Shown piece after piece: positions 1-11,770 of a DNA stretch of 64,000 bases; position 1 is the first letter of the stretch, and each line of letters starts with the position of its first letter. Below the pieces are notes generated by a model that was given only the letters and a program-made list of their open reading frames with translations, was not told the DNA's origin and did not search any database. Location: assembly GCA_035048815.1 (NCBI GenBank), contig JAUCBN010000005.1:20114517-20178516 (forward strand). The letters run 5' to 3'. This DNA is from Abelmoschus esculentus (lineage: Eukaryota > Streptophyta > Magnoliopsida > Malvales > Malvaceae). Both the position numbers and the translations under genes were made by a program.

Positions 1-171
1 GAAAGCAAAATAAAAAGCCGCTAATTAAAGATATTATTGTGCCATCGAAATTATTGTTTTAAAAATGTTTTTTCTTTGTCGATGTAATTGTAGAGTGGAC
101 ATTGTCCTTCAGAGTAAACACAAAAACTTCAACATTTGTAAGCCAATTTTCTTATTTTTTCTTTCTTTATG
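1..171. other. left flank of the retroelement block
   Basis: AT-rich sequence before the target-site duplication. No gene is visible. Removing the block and one copy of the duplication would join this flank directly to the sequence at 22727. Confidence 0.5.
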
Positions 172-176
172 TCATG
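172..176. repeat. target-site duplication tcatg, left copy (right copy 22722-22726)
   Basis: The five bases tcatg lie directly before an LTR end (tgtaatcaccgg) at 177. The same five bases follow the LTR end ccggtgattaca that closes at 22721. Five-base duplications are normal for gypsy integrase. A chance match has a probability of about 1 in 1000, so I read this as a true integration footprint for the whole block. Confidence 0.75.
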
Positions 177-725
177 TGTAATCACCGGTTTTCGTCCGGG
201 GTGAACGCGGATCAGATCGGTCCCTGAATCCGGATGCGAGTAAAGAGCTCAAAACGATATCGTTTTGGGGGCTAAATAGCCACACCAAAACGTCGTTTTG
301 ATGATGGCTTAAATACCTTTTTTCCTCAAAAAAAATCATTTGTTCTCTTCTTCCTGAGAAAAAAAGGACAGAGCTCAAAGAGCTCTCTACTCCCTGGAGG
401 TTCCGACGTCGGATCACCGTTGATCGTCGCCGGCCGCCGTGCTGGTCACTGGAACCTTAAAAGGTCGTGCCTTTCCGAAGCTTCTCGACGTATAGAGTAC
501 GAATCTGAACTCCGATTTTCGAAACGATGCGTAGATTGACCTAGATCTGAAAAAAAAAAAATAAGTCGATTTACTCTCTTTTTACCTTCTTTTTGCTTCG
601 GTTTTGTTCCGATCTCCCTCTTTTCTCTCTGTCTTTGTTTTTTCGTTTTGGTTTGTTGTATTTGATGTGGAGTTTTTACAATATGGAGTTTTTTTTATAA
701 CAGACTGCTCCACTGGGTTATTACA
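177..725 (-). mobile_element. inverted LTR fragment with internal deletion
   Basis: Read on the minus strand this matches the LTR at 21211-22721 closely: the acagacaaag/aacaaaccaa stretch, the paired palindromes and the gaaacgatgcg region are all present. Near 200 the sequence jumps from the LTR terminus (rc of ggacgaaaaccggtgattaca, 21 bases at 177-197) straight into the middle of the LTR, so roughly 600 bases of the U5 side are missing. The join falls in a short ccgg-like overlap. The inner end is unclear: gggttattaca closes at 725, but related sequence may run on to 772. Confidence 0.8.
251..299. promoter_or_regulatory. paired LTR palindromes, inverted copy
   Basis: A 16-base palindrome aaaacgatatcgtttt (251-266) is followed 36 bases later by a shortened partner, aaaacgtcgtttt (287-299). 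The same pair at the same spacing occurs in the other LTR copies. It may be a regulatory or structural element of the LTR; its function is not known to me. Confidence 0.5.
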
Positions 726-772
726 ATATGAATTTTTTTATAACTGATGGACTGGATGACTTCCTCTCCAGC

Positions 773-2336
773 TGTAATAACCCATCAGTTATAAAAAAAA
801 TCCATTTTATCAGATCCAACATTACAAACCCTTTTGATCTAAGCCTAAATAATATACAAACCCACTAACCCTTAACCCAGCAATGCAAGCCCGACAGAGC
901 CCAAGATATACAAGCCTATTAATCCAATACACAAACAAACCCAGCTAAAATTTTTACCCTAATCTGATCAAAACCATGATAAACCCTAATTGATCCCTAA
1001 CCCAGCTGCCGCCGCCTTGATCTCCAGGTGTCCGCGCGTGGCCGCCACGCGCGGCGGTTCGAATCGCGCGTGGTGGTCACGCGCCCTCTGATTTGCTCCC
1101 CTGGCCGACCACCGTTCTCCTCTGACAGTCGTCTGACGCCACCGCCTTGGTCACGTCCACCTGCAAAAGAAGATTACGTGATTAAACCTATTTTACAGAT
1201 CTGAAAATAGGATAAAAATCCTTTCCAGTTGTATTAAAATATGTATTAAACATGGGTATAAAAACCCAGTTGAATCACATGTATAACCGATTAGAAACCG
1301 GTGATCAGATCAATCAAGAGCCACATTTTTCGAACCGAAAATCAGTCAAAAAACAGAGCTATATTACCATATTCAAAGCAGAAATAAAAAAGGAGAGAGA
1401 TCAAGGCGAATCGAAGCAGAAGAAGGTAAAAAAAAACATATATAAATATATTCGAACTTATCTTTGGCTCCAGATCTACGTCCGAGCACGCTTCTTTTCA
1501 AGAATCCGAGGCCATAGTCGAGATCAGGGTGTCGAGAACGATCAGAAAGCACTTTCCTTTCTTTTTTCGACGACCTTCCACGGTGGTGATCGTCGCCGGC
1601 GAACAGTGACCGCCGCAGGACCCCACCGACGATGCAGGGGAGACAGAGAGCTTTAAGCTTTGCCCTTTTTCCAATTTGAGAGAAATAAAACAAATGAGGC
1701 AAAAAAAATATATAAGGGATATATATATATGATAAAACGGCACCGTTTTGGTGCCGGTTCATCAGGCCCAAAACGGTGTCGTTTCACTGTTGGATATCCG
1801 CACCGAATCCGACTCCGCGACCCGAACCCGCATTTTACCCGGAAAAAGGGGGAAATTGCACCACTGGTCCCTGAACATCCAGCCTGTTTTTACTCCGGTC
1901 TCTCAGCTTGTCCCGCATTAGATTTTGGTCACCAATTTCACTAAATTAAGCCATTTTCTTTTATTTTTATTCAATTTCATCCTATCTTTATTATATTTTA
2001 ACCCCTACAGGTTTATTATTTTGCAGATATGGTCCCTGAAAATTTAATTATTATTATTTTCATATTGTTAACATTATTATTATATTTTTCATTATTATTA
2101 AATGAATACTAACTTTTTTTATTACAGATTTCATTAACGAATTAATATTTTCGATCGTATAAAATATTATGTAACCGACAAGTGCCGATTTCGGGCGTTG
2201 TGGGGGTGTTCACCCTTCCTCACGCGTAACAGACTCCCGAACTTACTCTGGTTCGTAGACACATAGTTTGGTGTTCCAATCGCACCGAATAAAAATCGAT
2301 TGATGGCAACTCCCTGGACGAAAACCGGTGATTACA
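773..2336 (+). mobile_element. left LTR of the plus-strand element (1564 bp)
   Basis: It starts tgtaataaccc and ends ccggtgattaca, with TG...CA termini. Positions 1555-2336 match 10778-11557 in the same orientation at roughly 95-98% by eye, and many differences are C-to-T type at CG sites, as expected for an old methylated copy. Its end regions match the LTR at 21211-22721 but the middle differs, so the two are different subfamilies. No 5-bp duplication is seen around 773-11557: ccagc is on the left and acaaa on the right. Confidence 0.85.
1734..1785. promoter_or_regulatory. paired LTR palindromes aaaacgNNNNcgtttt
   Basis: aaaacggcaccgtttt at 1734-1749 and aaaacggtgtcgtttc at 1770-1785 start 36 bases apart. 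The pair recurs at 10955-11006 and 21966-22017 with identical spacing, and on the other strand at 251-299. The outer bases are fixed while the central four vary, so the arms rather than the core seem to be kept. Confidence 0.55.
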
Positions 2337-2991
2337 GCTGGGGACTTAATTTTCGAGAGTCGAGCCTCAACTCGGTTACATTTTATTTAACGATCGAAAA
2401 TATAAATTCAATTGTTTTCTTTTATTTATTTATTTTTCATTATTTATTTTTATTATTATTATTTTAAATACTTTACTAATATGTTTTTAAATCCCTTTTT
2501 TCAGGATCCTTCATTCCATAAGCCCTCAACCCGGGCCCGTCCAAATTAAGTAGGAGCATGAAACCACTCCTTCGGGATATTTTTCCCTCTGTCTTCGTGA
2601 GACCTATGTCTCCGCATAGACTTAGAGAAAAATATCCCCCTGAATTAAATTTATTATCCTTAGTAGGATAATAAATTTTGTTCGGGTACCTTCTAGAACT
2701 ACACCAAACGTAGTGAGACCTAGAAGCCCGCCTTTAGAGCCGTCATGCCGAAGCTCTGCCCAATTAGAAAGTCACCTTGTAGGACTGTTCCTTTTAGAGA
2801 GAAAGCAAGAGGGGGGTTCCGTTCATTTATATTTTTATTTCTCGCTATTTATTTTCATTTCTTCTTTATGCAATTTATTTATACTCTCATTCATACAACA
2901 TACATCATATTTATTTGTTTCAACACTAACCATATTTGTTCTGTTCTATCTACTGTTTTGCATGTGCATTTTCCTTTAAAAATAATAAAAG
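2337..2991 (+). other. 5' leader of the plus-strand element
   Basis: The untranslated region between the LTR and ORF1. Directly after the LTR stands gctggggacttaattttcg, where the tRNA primer-binding site should be. It looks shortened: intact relatives, as I recall them, carry a longer tggcgactc-type site here, and a gctgg direct repeat could have removed about 13 bases. The rest is T-rich and non-coding, ending just before the ORF1 start. Confidence 0.55.
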
Positions 2992-5118
2992 GTGTTGATA
3001 ACGGAACAACTGTTAGAAAGGCTCAGCTCAGCTATGGAAAACCACTTTCTAGACAAGGTAGAGGGCAATCTCCGAATCCGACGATGGTCAGAGGAATTTC
3101 AGTACCAGAACGGGGATAGCTTAATGAAGGGTGAAAAAGTCAACCTCCAGGAGTTCACACGGATATCTGCAACGCAAAATCATTTACAGGAGCTGAAATA
3201 TATTTGGGACCAATGGAATGAAGACACCAAGGGTATGTTCCTGGCTAATTACGGAGACTTGTCGTATCTACTTGATGTCAATGTTGATAAAATATTATTT
3301 CGAGCCCTAGCCCAATTCTGGAACCCTTCGTATAATTGTTTTACAATAGGAGACGTCGATATCACACAAACAATCAAAGAGTATACAACTTTAATTCAGT
3401 GCCAGAAATTTCAACCAGACAAAGTGTACTTCAAACCGTCTGATTCACCGGTATTCAAGAAGAGGGTGTTGAAATTAACCGGGAAAAATGAACAATGGGC
3501 GCAGTCCCGGATCAAAGAGAAAGGGGAAACCAAATGCATCGCTTGGAGGGACATCCGAGATCTGATCCAGGTGGAGACCAAGAGTGAGAAACATGTTAAA
3601 ATGTTCGCATTGGCCATTTACGGGTTGGTCATTCCCAAAATCACTCGGATACATCGACGATGCAGTTATGGAATTATTCGATCATCTCGATAAGGGAGTC
3701 ACTCCAGTTCCTGCAATCCTTGCCGAGACTTTTCGATCGCTTACTGCTTGCCGAAGGAATGCTGAGGGAAGGTTTATTGGTTGTGCTCAACTTTTGCTTG
3801 TTTGGTTCCACAGCCATTTCTGGAAGCCAGAAAGATCCTCCTACCAGGCATGCTTCGACTCCTACTCGCCAATAAGGGAACTAGCACATGCTTAGAGGTT
3901 GTAAAACATCCCATATGATCAATGGAAAAATATTTTACGTAATCTACGTGAAAGAGATATCATATGGAAAGCAAGATGGTTCTTCCCTCAGGAGATCGTA
4001 TTCAGTTGTGAGGGATATAACTGGGTTTCTTTACTTGGAATCTGGGGGCAACAGGATATGCACCGTTGATGGTCTCCCGACAGTACAGGTCCCGACAATT
4101 CATCCCGGCGATCAGAGGGTTAGCTGTATGTGAGTTTCTTTATCGAGGAAGAGACTACAAAAAAGGTGTTGTCGCTATCACAAAAGCATGGAAGCGTCCG
4201 TTAAAAATGGAGCCGTTCGATGAGAGACCTAGGGTCACTCCAGAGCATCAACAATGGAGAAACCAGAGGATCAACGACGATGTCCCGACGCGAGACTTAG
4301 AAGACACCAGGCCGTTAGAGGAGCAGCTCTTTGTGAATCCTTCAGAAGCGGAAATCGCCAGACAAGATTATCAAGAGAAATACATCATCATGGAAATGTA
4401 GCTGTCAAGGCTAGAGAACGAAAGAAACCAGCTAGAGTTCGGCATACAGTCGCAGGAACGAGAAATGCTACGAATACAGAAAGGGAAGAACAAAGCCGAA
4501 GATGACTTAACTGATCTGCAAGGAGACTACAAAAAGCTCAGAGAGTCGGCAAAATATGCTGATCTCAGAAAGTCTTTCGCTGATTGGAAGCTAGAGATGC
4601 ACGAAGAAAAGAAGAAAACCCGCTACTGGGAAAATAAGTTCAATGAGGCAAGGAGCCAACAAGTTATGGATTAGGAAGAGTTGAATCGGGTCAGAGGTGA
4701 AAACGATAGTCTGAGAGGTCAGGTCTACAGTTTGGAAGAAACTTGTTAGAGCTATCATCAGGGTTCGACAGCTCAATTAGAAGCAAATGAGGCCCTGAAA
4801 AGCCAGGTCAGAGACATAGAAGCTGCCTTGCAAGCTAGCATGGCACAAATTAACTATCTGGAGGAATTACGTCGTTGGGAAGAGCAACAGTAGAAAACCC
4901 GACTTTACGAGACCCAAAAGCAAGTCCAAGATAGAAATTACACCATGTCTGAGGCCTTAGTACAAGTCCGGGAAGTTGCTGAATACCTGCAGGCATTGGC
5001 AGTTCAGGCCGAAGTTCTCAGCTTACATTTCGAGGCAGAATCGAGCAAGGGCAGGAAGCTCGCATCGCTACTCAAAAAGATCAAGATCTTGGGAGTGAAG
5101 GCCAAGCAGTATATGTAA
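2992..5118 (+). pseudogene. ORF1 pseudogene (DUF7745-like domain plus coiled coil)
   Basis: The extra ORF upstream of gag typical of this lineage; its function is unknown. The likely start is the Met at 3034 (MENHFLDKVEG). An N-terminal DUF7745-like (plant mobile-domain-like) region follows, with recognisable pieces WDQWNEDTKG, LFRALAQFWNPSYNCFT and, in another frame, GVTPVPAILAETFRSL and IGCAQLLLVWFHSHFW. From about 4330 the protein becomes a long charged coiled coil (KGKNKAEDDLTDLQGDYKKL). The natural end ILGVKAKQYM with stop TAA is at 5116-5118. At least two frameshifts (near 3650 and 3890-4070) and several stops (near 4399, 4672, 4747 and 4891) break it. Confidence 0.75.
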
Positions 5119-5260
5119 AGCAAGGCCACCTTGTGTATAGAAAGTCGTGTTCTAAAACGGACTTTCTTTTCAAAGTTATACCAAAATCAACACTTTTTGT
5201 AAACGTTTTGGGAATATTAATATAATATGTTGGTTTGCGTAAACATTCCATCATATTAAA

Positions 5261-6723
5261 TTGCATTCATGCATTATTCTATTCTATTATATTATTGTTC
5301 TAATGTTCCAGAGTGCCATCAATGCAGTAATACTGGAATCAGACCAAATCCAACATCCACACTTCACTCGATTCAGATCCAAAAGAATGGAAGAGAGATT
5401 GACCAAGATTGAGCAGGCATATGAAGAGATGAAGCGGGACATGGAAAGAAGGTTGGACAAAGCGCAACAGGAAACGCGAGTTCATATTTCGCAAACTCAG
5501 GATGAATTGCTCGACAGAATTGCACAATTACTGGCAAAAAAGGAGTCAGACAAAAACAAGGAAATCATGATTGAGCCAAATGCAACGGCCGATGACTCGG
5601 GGACTCCTCTCCAGACCCGCGGTCCAGCTGAAGTTCACAAAGGATCAACTAGCTAGAACGAAGCTCATTTTCAAGGAGGATTAGTTATTCAGAACCCCAA
5701 TGACTACACGGTGCCTAATTTCAACGAAATCGAGAAATCCAAGGCTAAAAAAGAACTCGAAGATCGCTGCAAAATGCTGGAAGAAAAATTCAAAGCAATG
5801 GAAAATATGGACCAGCTCCCGAGGATGGAAGCGATGGAGCTAAGTCTAGTGTCCGACCTAGTGCGCTACCTTTTGAAGTTCAAAATACCGGACTTTGAGA
5901 AATACAACGGGACAACCTGCTCTAAAGCACATTTGACTATGTTTATTCGACGAATGACGGGATACATTGACAATGATCCGTTACTGATTCATTATTTCCA
6001 AGATAGCTTAACGGGCTCAGCAGCAAGATGGTATAACCAGTTAAGCTGCACAAAGATTCGCTCGTGAAAGGACTTAGCACAGACCTTTGTACGACAGTAC
6101 AGTCATGTCATTGATATAACCCTTGATCGAGTCACTCTACAGAACATGGAGAAAGGCACGATAAAAGTTTTAGACATTATGCACAACGCTGGAGAGATGT
6201 AGCTGCTCAGGTGCAGCCACCGTTATCAGAAAAGGAGACAGTGATACTCTTCATTGGGACACTGAAGAAGCCTTTCCTTGGGCGAATTTTAGGAGGCGCA
6301 ACAAAGGATTTCTCGAATATCATAATGAATGGTGAAATGATAGAACAAGCCATTCAAAGTGGGAAACTGGAAGATGAAGAGTCATCTAAGAAGCCGTACT
6401 ACAAAAAGAAGAACAACGAAGGTGGAGATTCTAGTGTCCATAATGTCAATTATTCTAAGCCATCCAAGTGGCAACACAAAGCTTCGAACATACAGAAACA
6501 GAATCAGAATCAGAAGACCGAAAGGGAGTTCACCCTTATCCCCATATCCTATGGAGAGCTTTTCAAGAACCTCTACGATGCACACGTGGTGTCACCTTTC
6601 TACATGAAACCGGTACAACCACCATATCCGAAGTGGTACAACCCCAACACTCAATGTGAATACCACGCCAGGGCAGTGGGGCATTCAATCGAAGATTGCA
6701 TTAGTTTCAAGAAGCTCATCTAG
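5261..6723 (+). pseudogene. gag pseudogene
   Basis: Capsid-type protein of the plus-strand element. The Met at 5387 (MEERLTKIEQAYEEMKRD) starts an N-terminal coiled coil. The Retrotrans_gag region follows around 5870-6200 (FKIPDFEKYNGT, then FQDSLTGSAARWYNQL). The conserved gag tail has FTLIPISYGELFKNLYDAH and a CEYHARAVGHSIEDC segment, a Cys/His pattern that may act in place of a classic zinc knuckle. Stops at 5654, 6065, 6200 and 6721 interrupt the frame, so it is not functional. Confidence 0.8.
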
Positions 6724-6729
6724 AAACTC

Positions 6730-8003
6730 ATGCAAATAGGAGTTGTAAGGTTCGATAATGGTACAAGAACCAAGGAGGCAGGGAATCCGCTGCCTAATCA
6801 TGCGAAACCTGGGGTGAACGCGATTATTGATCCAAATAACAGAAGGGTAAAATGCAAGGTAAAAGAGGTGAAGTCCCCATTAAAATGGGTATGGAAAATG
6901 ATCATAGAAAGAGGCTTAATGCCCGGAAGAATGAAGGCTATCCATCAGTCCTGCCCTTATCACAATACGATGGACCATTCAATACACGACTGTGTGGAGT
7001 TCAAGGATCAAGTACAAAGACTGATTGACAACAAAGAGATAGAATTCTTCGAGGAGGATACTTCTGAAGCCACGGAGGTTTGCGCTTCAGAACCACGCAA
7101 CACTAAAAATACTCTGTTTTTGGTAATTTTAAGACCAAAGAAGCCAAAAGACAAGCAAGTCAGCAAAAGCCAAGCTCTCTGTTCAAGAGCCTCAACCATT
7201 TTCCTTCCAGGATCCCAAAAGAGTTCCCTGGAAATATGACTGTCAAATCACTCGACATGAAGACCCTCGGAAAGCTGGAGCGGGAGCAATAAATGATGTA
7301 ACGTTCCACACTAGAAGTGGAACCCAGTATGATTTAAAGGAAAGCAAAGATTCAAAGGGAAAGGCTCTTATTATGGAGCCGTCGAGAAGCGTATTTCAAG
7401 AACCCGAGGCACTAGTCAACGATCCAGTGCAAGAAAAAGAAATGAAAGAATTCCTAAAATTTTTAAAGCATAACGAGTATAATGTGGTCGAACACCTCAG
7501 AAGGTTGTCCGCCCGCATATCAATCCTCGCTTTGCTGCTTAGCTCCGAAGCCCACAGGAACACACTATTAAATGTACTCAATGAGACCTTTGTTCCCAAT
7601 GACATCTCAGTAAATAAACTCGACAGATTGGTCAACAATTTGAATACGGATAACTTTATTCACTTTAATGATGATGAGATCCCGTCGGGAGGAATGGGGT
7701 CCACCAAGGCACTACATATCACCACCCGATGCAAAGGGTATACTTTACCCGGGGTACTAGTAGATAATGGATCCGCACTGAACGTAATGCCATTAAATAC
7801 ATTGAACAGGCTCCCAATAGATAGTAACCCATATGAAAAATTCCAATACCATAGTACGTGCCTTTGACGGGACTGAAAGAAATGTAGTGGGACGAATGGA
7901 CATACCACTAGAAGTGGGCCCCAATACTTATAATATTGATTTCATAATAATGTACATCAAGCCCACATATAACTGCTTACTGGGAAGGCCATGGATCCAC
8001 TCC
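6730..8003 (+). pseudogene. gag tail and retropepsin pseudogene
   Basis: It continues gag (CPYHNTMDHSIHDCVEF, a second Cys/His segment) into an aspartic protease. The protease motif is LVDNGSALNVMP near 7760-7800, the DNGSA form of the active-site D-[TS]-G signature. Downstream are IVRAFDGTER and PTYNCLLGRPWIHS, typical of the retropepsin C-terminal half. There is a frameshift near 7130, and a one-base shift near 7830 caused by an extra C in aaccc before atatgaaaaa. The same shift is present in the inverted copy. The coding match stops at 8003 where the inverted copy's spacer begins. Confidence 0.8.
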
Positions 8004-10570
8004 ACTTGGATCGGTCATCCTCAGATTCTGAAAATTCTCCTAGACACATTTCTTTCTCGAAAATGAGTTCTGGATTAGCTTCACTATTGCTTGATAGTTT
8101 GATATATGAGGACTTGAAATAAAACCTTATTTTGAATAAAAATAATTTGAATTATAGTTGAAAATAAATATTTGAAAACGAAAATATTTGCTAAAAATTT
8201 ACAACAAAAAGTTTTATTTTATTATCGTAAACATACTTATGCCCTTTTTACAAAAAGATTCTTATTACCCTCGGGCTAGGGGTAACAAGCATGATTGGAA
8301 TATTACTCTGAAATTTCCCTAAAAATTGTGGGGATTTCTTCTACGCTCCAGTTATTCAGAGTAGATCCAGGTGCGTACGGTGTGATTCCTTCCAGAGATG
8401 TTTCAGCACTTTCTTCTCCAACGAGGGCATTAATGTCCAACTTGCCCATCAACTTCGTTAACTCTTTTTCTTCTGTTTCCGGGTATATAATTCCTCCAAA
8501 GACAAAATTCTGAGATAGTGGAGGAAATGTCATGGGTTCCCGGCGAACTTTTTTCCCCTGTAGTCGAGCCTTCCTTCTTTCCTGATTTTTCAAAATTTTT
8601 TTCCTCATTTCTTAGTAGTTGGCTTGCATCCCAAGCCAAAGCGGTCTTGTTTGTTGATGATAGCTGGCGTCCTGGCGCGACCTTGCAGGCGTCGTTCTAG
8701 CCCTCTTCCAACTCGGGTTCGTCGCCCCACGGTCAGCTTGATGCCCATTCTTGTGGTCCTGGACAATCTCGGCGTAGGGATTTTGTTTCCTTCTGCGACG
8801 AATGTAGCGCTGACAAACTCGAAGGATCGAAAAGAACACTCAAGTGCCTTCTTGTCAGTTTCTACGTACGGCGCGTCACTCGTGACAGAGGCTATAATAT
8901 CCTCTTCCGCATTGATTGTGATCAACCTCCCGTCATGGATGAATTTAACTTTCTGATGCAATGAAGATGGCACAGCCCCCACGGAGTGGATCCATGGCCT
9001 TCCCAGTAAGCAGTTATATGTGGGCTTGATGTACATTATTATGAAATCAATATTATAAGTATTGGGGCCCACTTCTAGTGGTATGTCCATTCGTCCCACT
9101 ACATTTCTTTCAGTCCCGTCAAAGGCACGTACTATGGTATTGGAATTTTTCATATGGGTTACTATCTATTGGGAGCCTGTTCAATGTATTTAATGGCATT
9201 ACGTTCAGTGCGGATCCATTATCTACTAGTACCCCGGGTAAAGTATACCCTTTGCACCGGGTGGTGATATGTAATGCCTTGGTGGACCCCATTCCTCCCG
9301 ACGGGATCTCATCATCATTAAAGTGAATAAAGTTATCCGTATTCAAATTGTTGACCAATCTGTCGAGTTTATTTACTAAGATGTCATTGGGAACAAAGGT
9401 CTCATTGAGTACATTTAATAGTGTGTTCCTGTGGGCTTCGGAGCTAAGCAGCAAAGCGAGGATTGATATGCGGGCGGACAACCTTCTGAGGTGTTCGACC
9501 ACATTATACTCGTTATGCTTTAAAAATTTTAGGAATTCTTTCATTTCTTTTTCTTGCACTGGATCGTTGACTAGTGCCTCGGGTTCTTGAAATACGCTTC
9601 TCGACGGCTCCATAATAAGAGCCTTTCCCTTTGAATCTTTGCTTTCCTTTAAATCATACTGGGTTCCACTTCTAGTGTGGAACGTTACATCATTTATTGC
9701 TCCCGCTCCAGCTTTCCGAGGGTCTTCATGTCGAGTGATTTGACAGTCATATTTCCAGGGAACTCTTTTGGGATCCTGGAAGGAAAATGGTTGAGGCGCT
9801 TGAATAGAGAGCTTGGCTTTTGCTGACTTGCTTGTCTCTGGCTTCTTTGGTCCTGAAATTACCAGAAGCGGAGTATTCTTAGTGTTGCGTGGTTCTGAAG
9901 GGCAAACCTCCGTGACTTCAGAAGTATCCTCCTCGAAGAATTCTATCTCTTTGTTGTCAATCAGTCTTTGTACTTGATCCTTGAACTCCACACAGTCGTG
10001 TATTGAATGGTCCATCGCATTGTGATAAGGGCAGGACTGATGGATAGCCTCCATTCTTCCAGGCATTAAGCCTCTTTCTATGATCTTTTTCCATACCCAT
10101 TTTAATGGGGACTTCACCTCTTTTACCTTGCGTTTTACCTTTCTGTTATTTGGATCAATAATCGCGTTCACCCCAGGTTCCGCATGATTAAACAGCGGAT
10201 TCCCTGCCTCGTTGGTTCCTGTACCATTATCGAACCTTACAACTGTTATTTGTATGAGTTTCTCGATGAGCTTCTTGAAACCAATGCAATCTTCGATTGA
10301 ATGCCCCACTGCCCCGGTGTGGTATTCACATTGAGTGTTGGGGTTGTACCACTTCAGATATGGTGGTTGTACCGGTTTCATGTAGAAAGGTGACACCACG
10401 TGTGCGTCGTAGAGGTTCTTGAAAAGCTCTCCATAAGATATGGGGATAGGGGTGAACTCCTTTTCGGTCTTCTGATTCTGATTCTGTTTCTGTGTGTTCG
10501 AAGCTTTGTGTTGCCACGTGGATGGCTTAGAATAATTGACATTATGGACACTAGAATCTCCACCTTCGTT
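8004..10570 (-). pseudogene. inverted gag-protease segment with start of pol
   Basis: Read on the minus strand, 10399-9119 is one open frame of 426 codons. It has the gag tail (CEYHTGAVGHSIEDC, CPYHNAMDHSIHDC) and the protease motif LVDNGSALNVMP. The frame then shifts into 9153-8605 (IVRAFDGTER, CLLGRPWIHSVGAVPSSLHQ), and a further piece at 8608-8303 ends LNNWSVEEIPTIFREISE. About 230 bases of AT-rich non-coding sequence follow, as expected for the gap or intron between protease and RT. Then comes NPELIFEKEMCLGEF at about 8075-8030, the usual start of the pol part. Everything beyond (RT, RNase H, integrase) is missing at 8004. Confidence 0.8.
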
Positions 10571-10601
10571 GGGTTAATGGGTATTGGGGATCTGGTGATT
10601 A

Positions 10602-10765
10602 ACATAATATTTTATACGATCGAAAATATTAATCCGTTAGCGAAATCTGTAATAAAAAAAGTTAGTACTCATTTAATAATAATGACAAATATAATAATAA
10701 TGTTAACAATATGAAAATAATAATAATTAAATTTTCAAGGACCATATCTGCAAAATAATAATTAA
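10602..10765 (-). mobile_element. inverted LTR fragment
   Basis: The reverse complement of this stretch matches 11229-11396 and 2020-2165 of the LTRs (ttattttgcagatatggtcc through ttcgatcgtataaaatatta). The diagnostic ttatatttgtcatt variant is shared with the adjacent direct LTR piece, so it probably came from that LTR. Together with 11229-11396 it forms a hairpin. Confidence 0.8.
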
Positions 10766-10776
10766 ATCTTTGGCCT

Positions 10777-11557
10777 TTCTTTTTTCGGCGACCTTCCACG
10801 GTGGTGATCGTCGCCGGCGAACAGTGACCGCCGTAGAACCCCACCGACGATGCAGGGGAGACAGAGAGCTTTAAGCTCTGCCCTTTTTCCAATTTTTGAG
10901 AAATGAAACAAATGAGGCAAAAAAATATATATAAGGGATATATATATATATGATAAAACGGCACCGTTTTGATGCCGGTTCATCAGGCCCAAAACGGTAT
11001 CGTTTCACTATTTGATATCCGCACCGAACCCGATTCCACGACTCGAACCCGCGTTTTACCCAAAAAAAAGGGGAAATTGCACCACTGGTCCCTGAACATC
11101 CAGCCCGTTTTCACTCTGGTCTCCCAGCTTGTCTCGCATTTGATTTTGGTCACCAATTTCACTAAATTAAGCCATTTTCTTTTATTTTTATTCAATTTCA
11201 TCCTATCTTTATTATATTTTAACCCCTACAGGTTTATTATTTTGCAGATATGGTCCCTGAAAATTTAATTATTATTGTTTTCATATTGTTAACATTATTA
11301 TTATATTTGTCATTATTATTAAATGAATACTAACTTTTTTTATTACAGATTTCATTAACGGATTAATATTTTCGATCGTATAAAATATTATGTAACCGAC
11401 AAGTGCCGATTTCGGGCGTTGTGAGGGTGTTCACCCTTCCTCACGCGTAACAGACTCCCAAACTCACTCTGGTTCGTAGACGCATAATTTGGTGTTCCAA
11501 TCATACCGAATAGAAATCGATTGGTGGCGACTCCCCGGACGAAAACCGGTGATTACA
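10777..11557 (+). mobile_element. right LTR piece of the plus-strand element, 5' truncated
   Basis: Matches 1555-2336 in the same orientation and ends ccggtgattaca at 11557. It lacks the first half of the LTR. No polypurine tract precedes it because the inverted pieces lie there instead. The paired palindromes are at 10955-10970 and 10991-11006. Confidence 0.85.
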
Positions 11558-11770
11558 ACAAACCAATCTAGTTCCAATCCCAAATATTTTTTTAAAAAAA
11601 AATAAAAAAAATGGGTTTAGTTGGGGATAGTTAGGGTTTGTTATCATTGGATATGGGTTATTCATTTTGGGCTTTGTTGGGTTTATGTAATGGACTGGAT
11701 GAATAATAAATGAATGGTTTTATATCCAATGGGTTATTACAGCTGCCCCTCTTTGCTCATTGTTGTGTAA
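11558..11770 (-). mobile_element. inverted 3' LTR start with polypurine tract
   Basis: On the minus strand a purine-rich tract (gagcaaagaggggcagc, near 11751-11767) directly precedes tgtaataaccc, the LTR start. That is the layout of a 3' LTR, so the element to the right (11771 onward) runs on the minus strand. Only about 190 bases of this LTR remain before the plus-strand LTR end at 11557. Confidence 0.75.

Larger units (their letters stand above)
6414..10570. repeat. large inverted repeat, arms 6414-8003 and 8983-10570
   Basis: The left arm of 1590 bases and the right arm of 1588 bases are reverse complements at about 97% by eye, separated by 979 bases (8004-8982). The inner ends are ggatccactcc (to 8003) and ggagtggatcc (from 8983). 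The outer ends are aacgaaggtgg (from 6415) and its complement (to 10570). Both arms encode the same gag-tail/protease segment and carry the same one-base frameshift. Confidence 0.9.

Noticed and set aside
1373..1771. Open frames on both strands within the LTRs (also 172-417, 1252-1656, 10662-10992, 21480-21698, 21980-22174)
   Set aside because: They lie wholly inside LTR sequence, recur in each LTR copy by homology and have no protein-like domain.
8303..8513. Plus-strand frames over the inverted gag-protease segment
   Set aside because: They are antisense to the recognisable minus-strand protease sequence.
773..11557. A simple intact plus-strand LTR element with paired LTRs
   Set aside because: No matching 5-bp duplication at its ends, the right LTR is truncated, and the 3' half of the internal region is replaced by inverted sequence.
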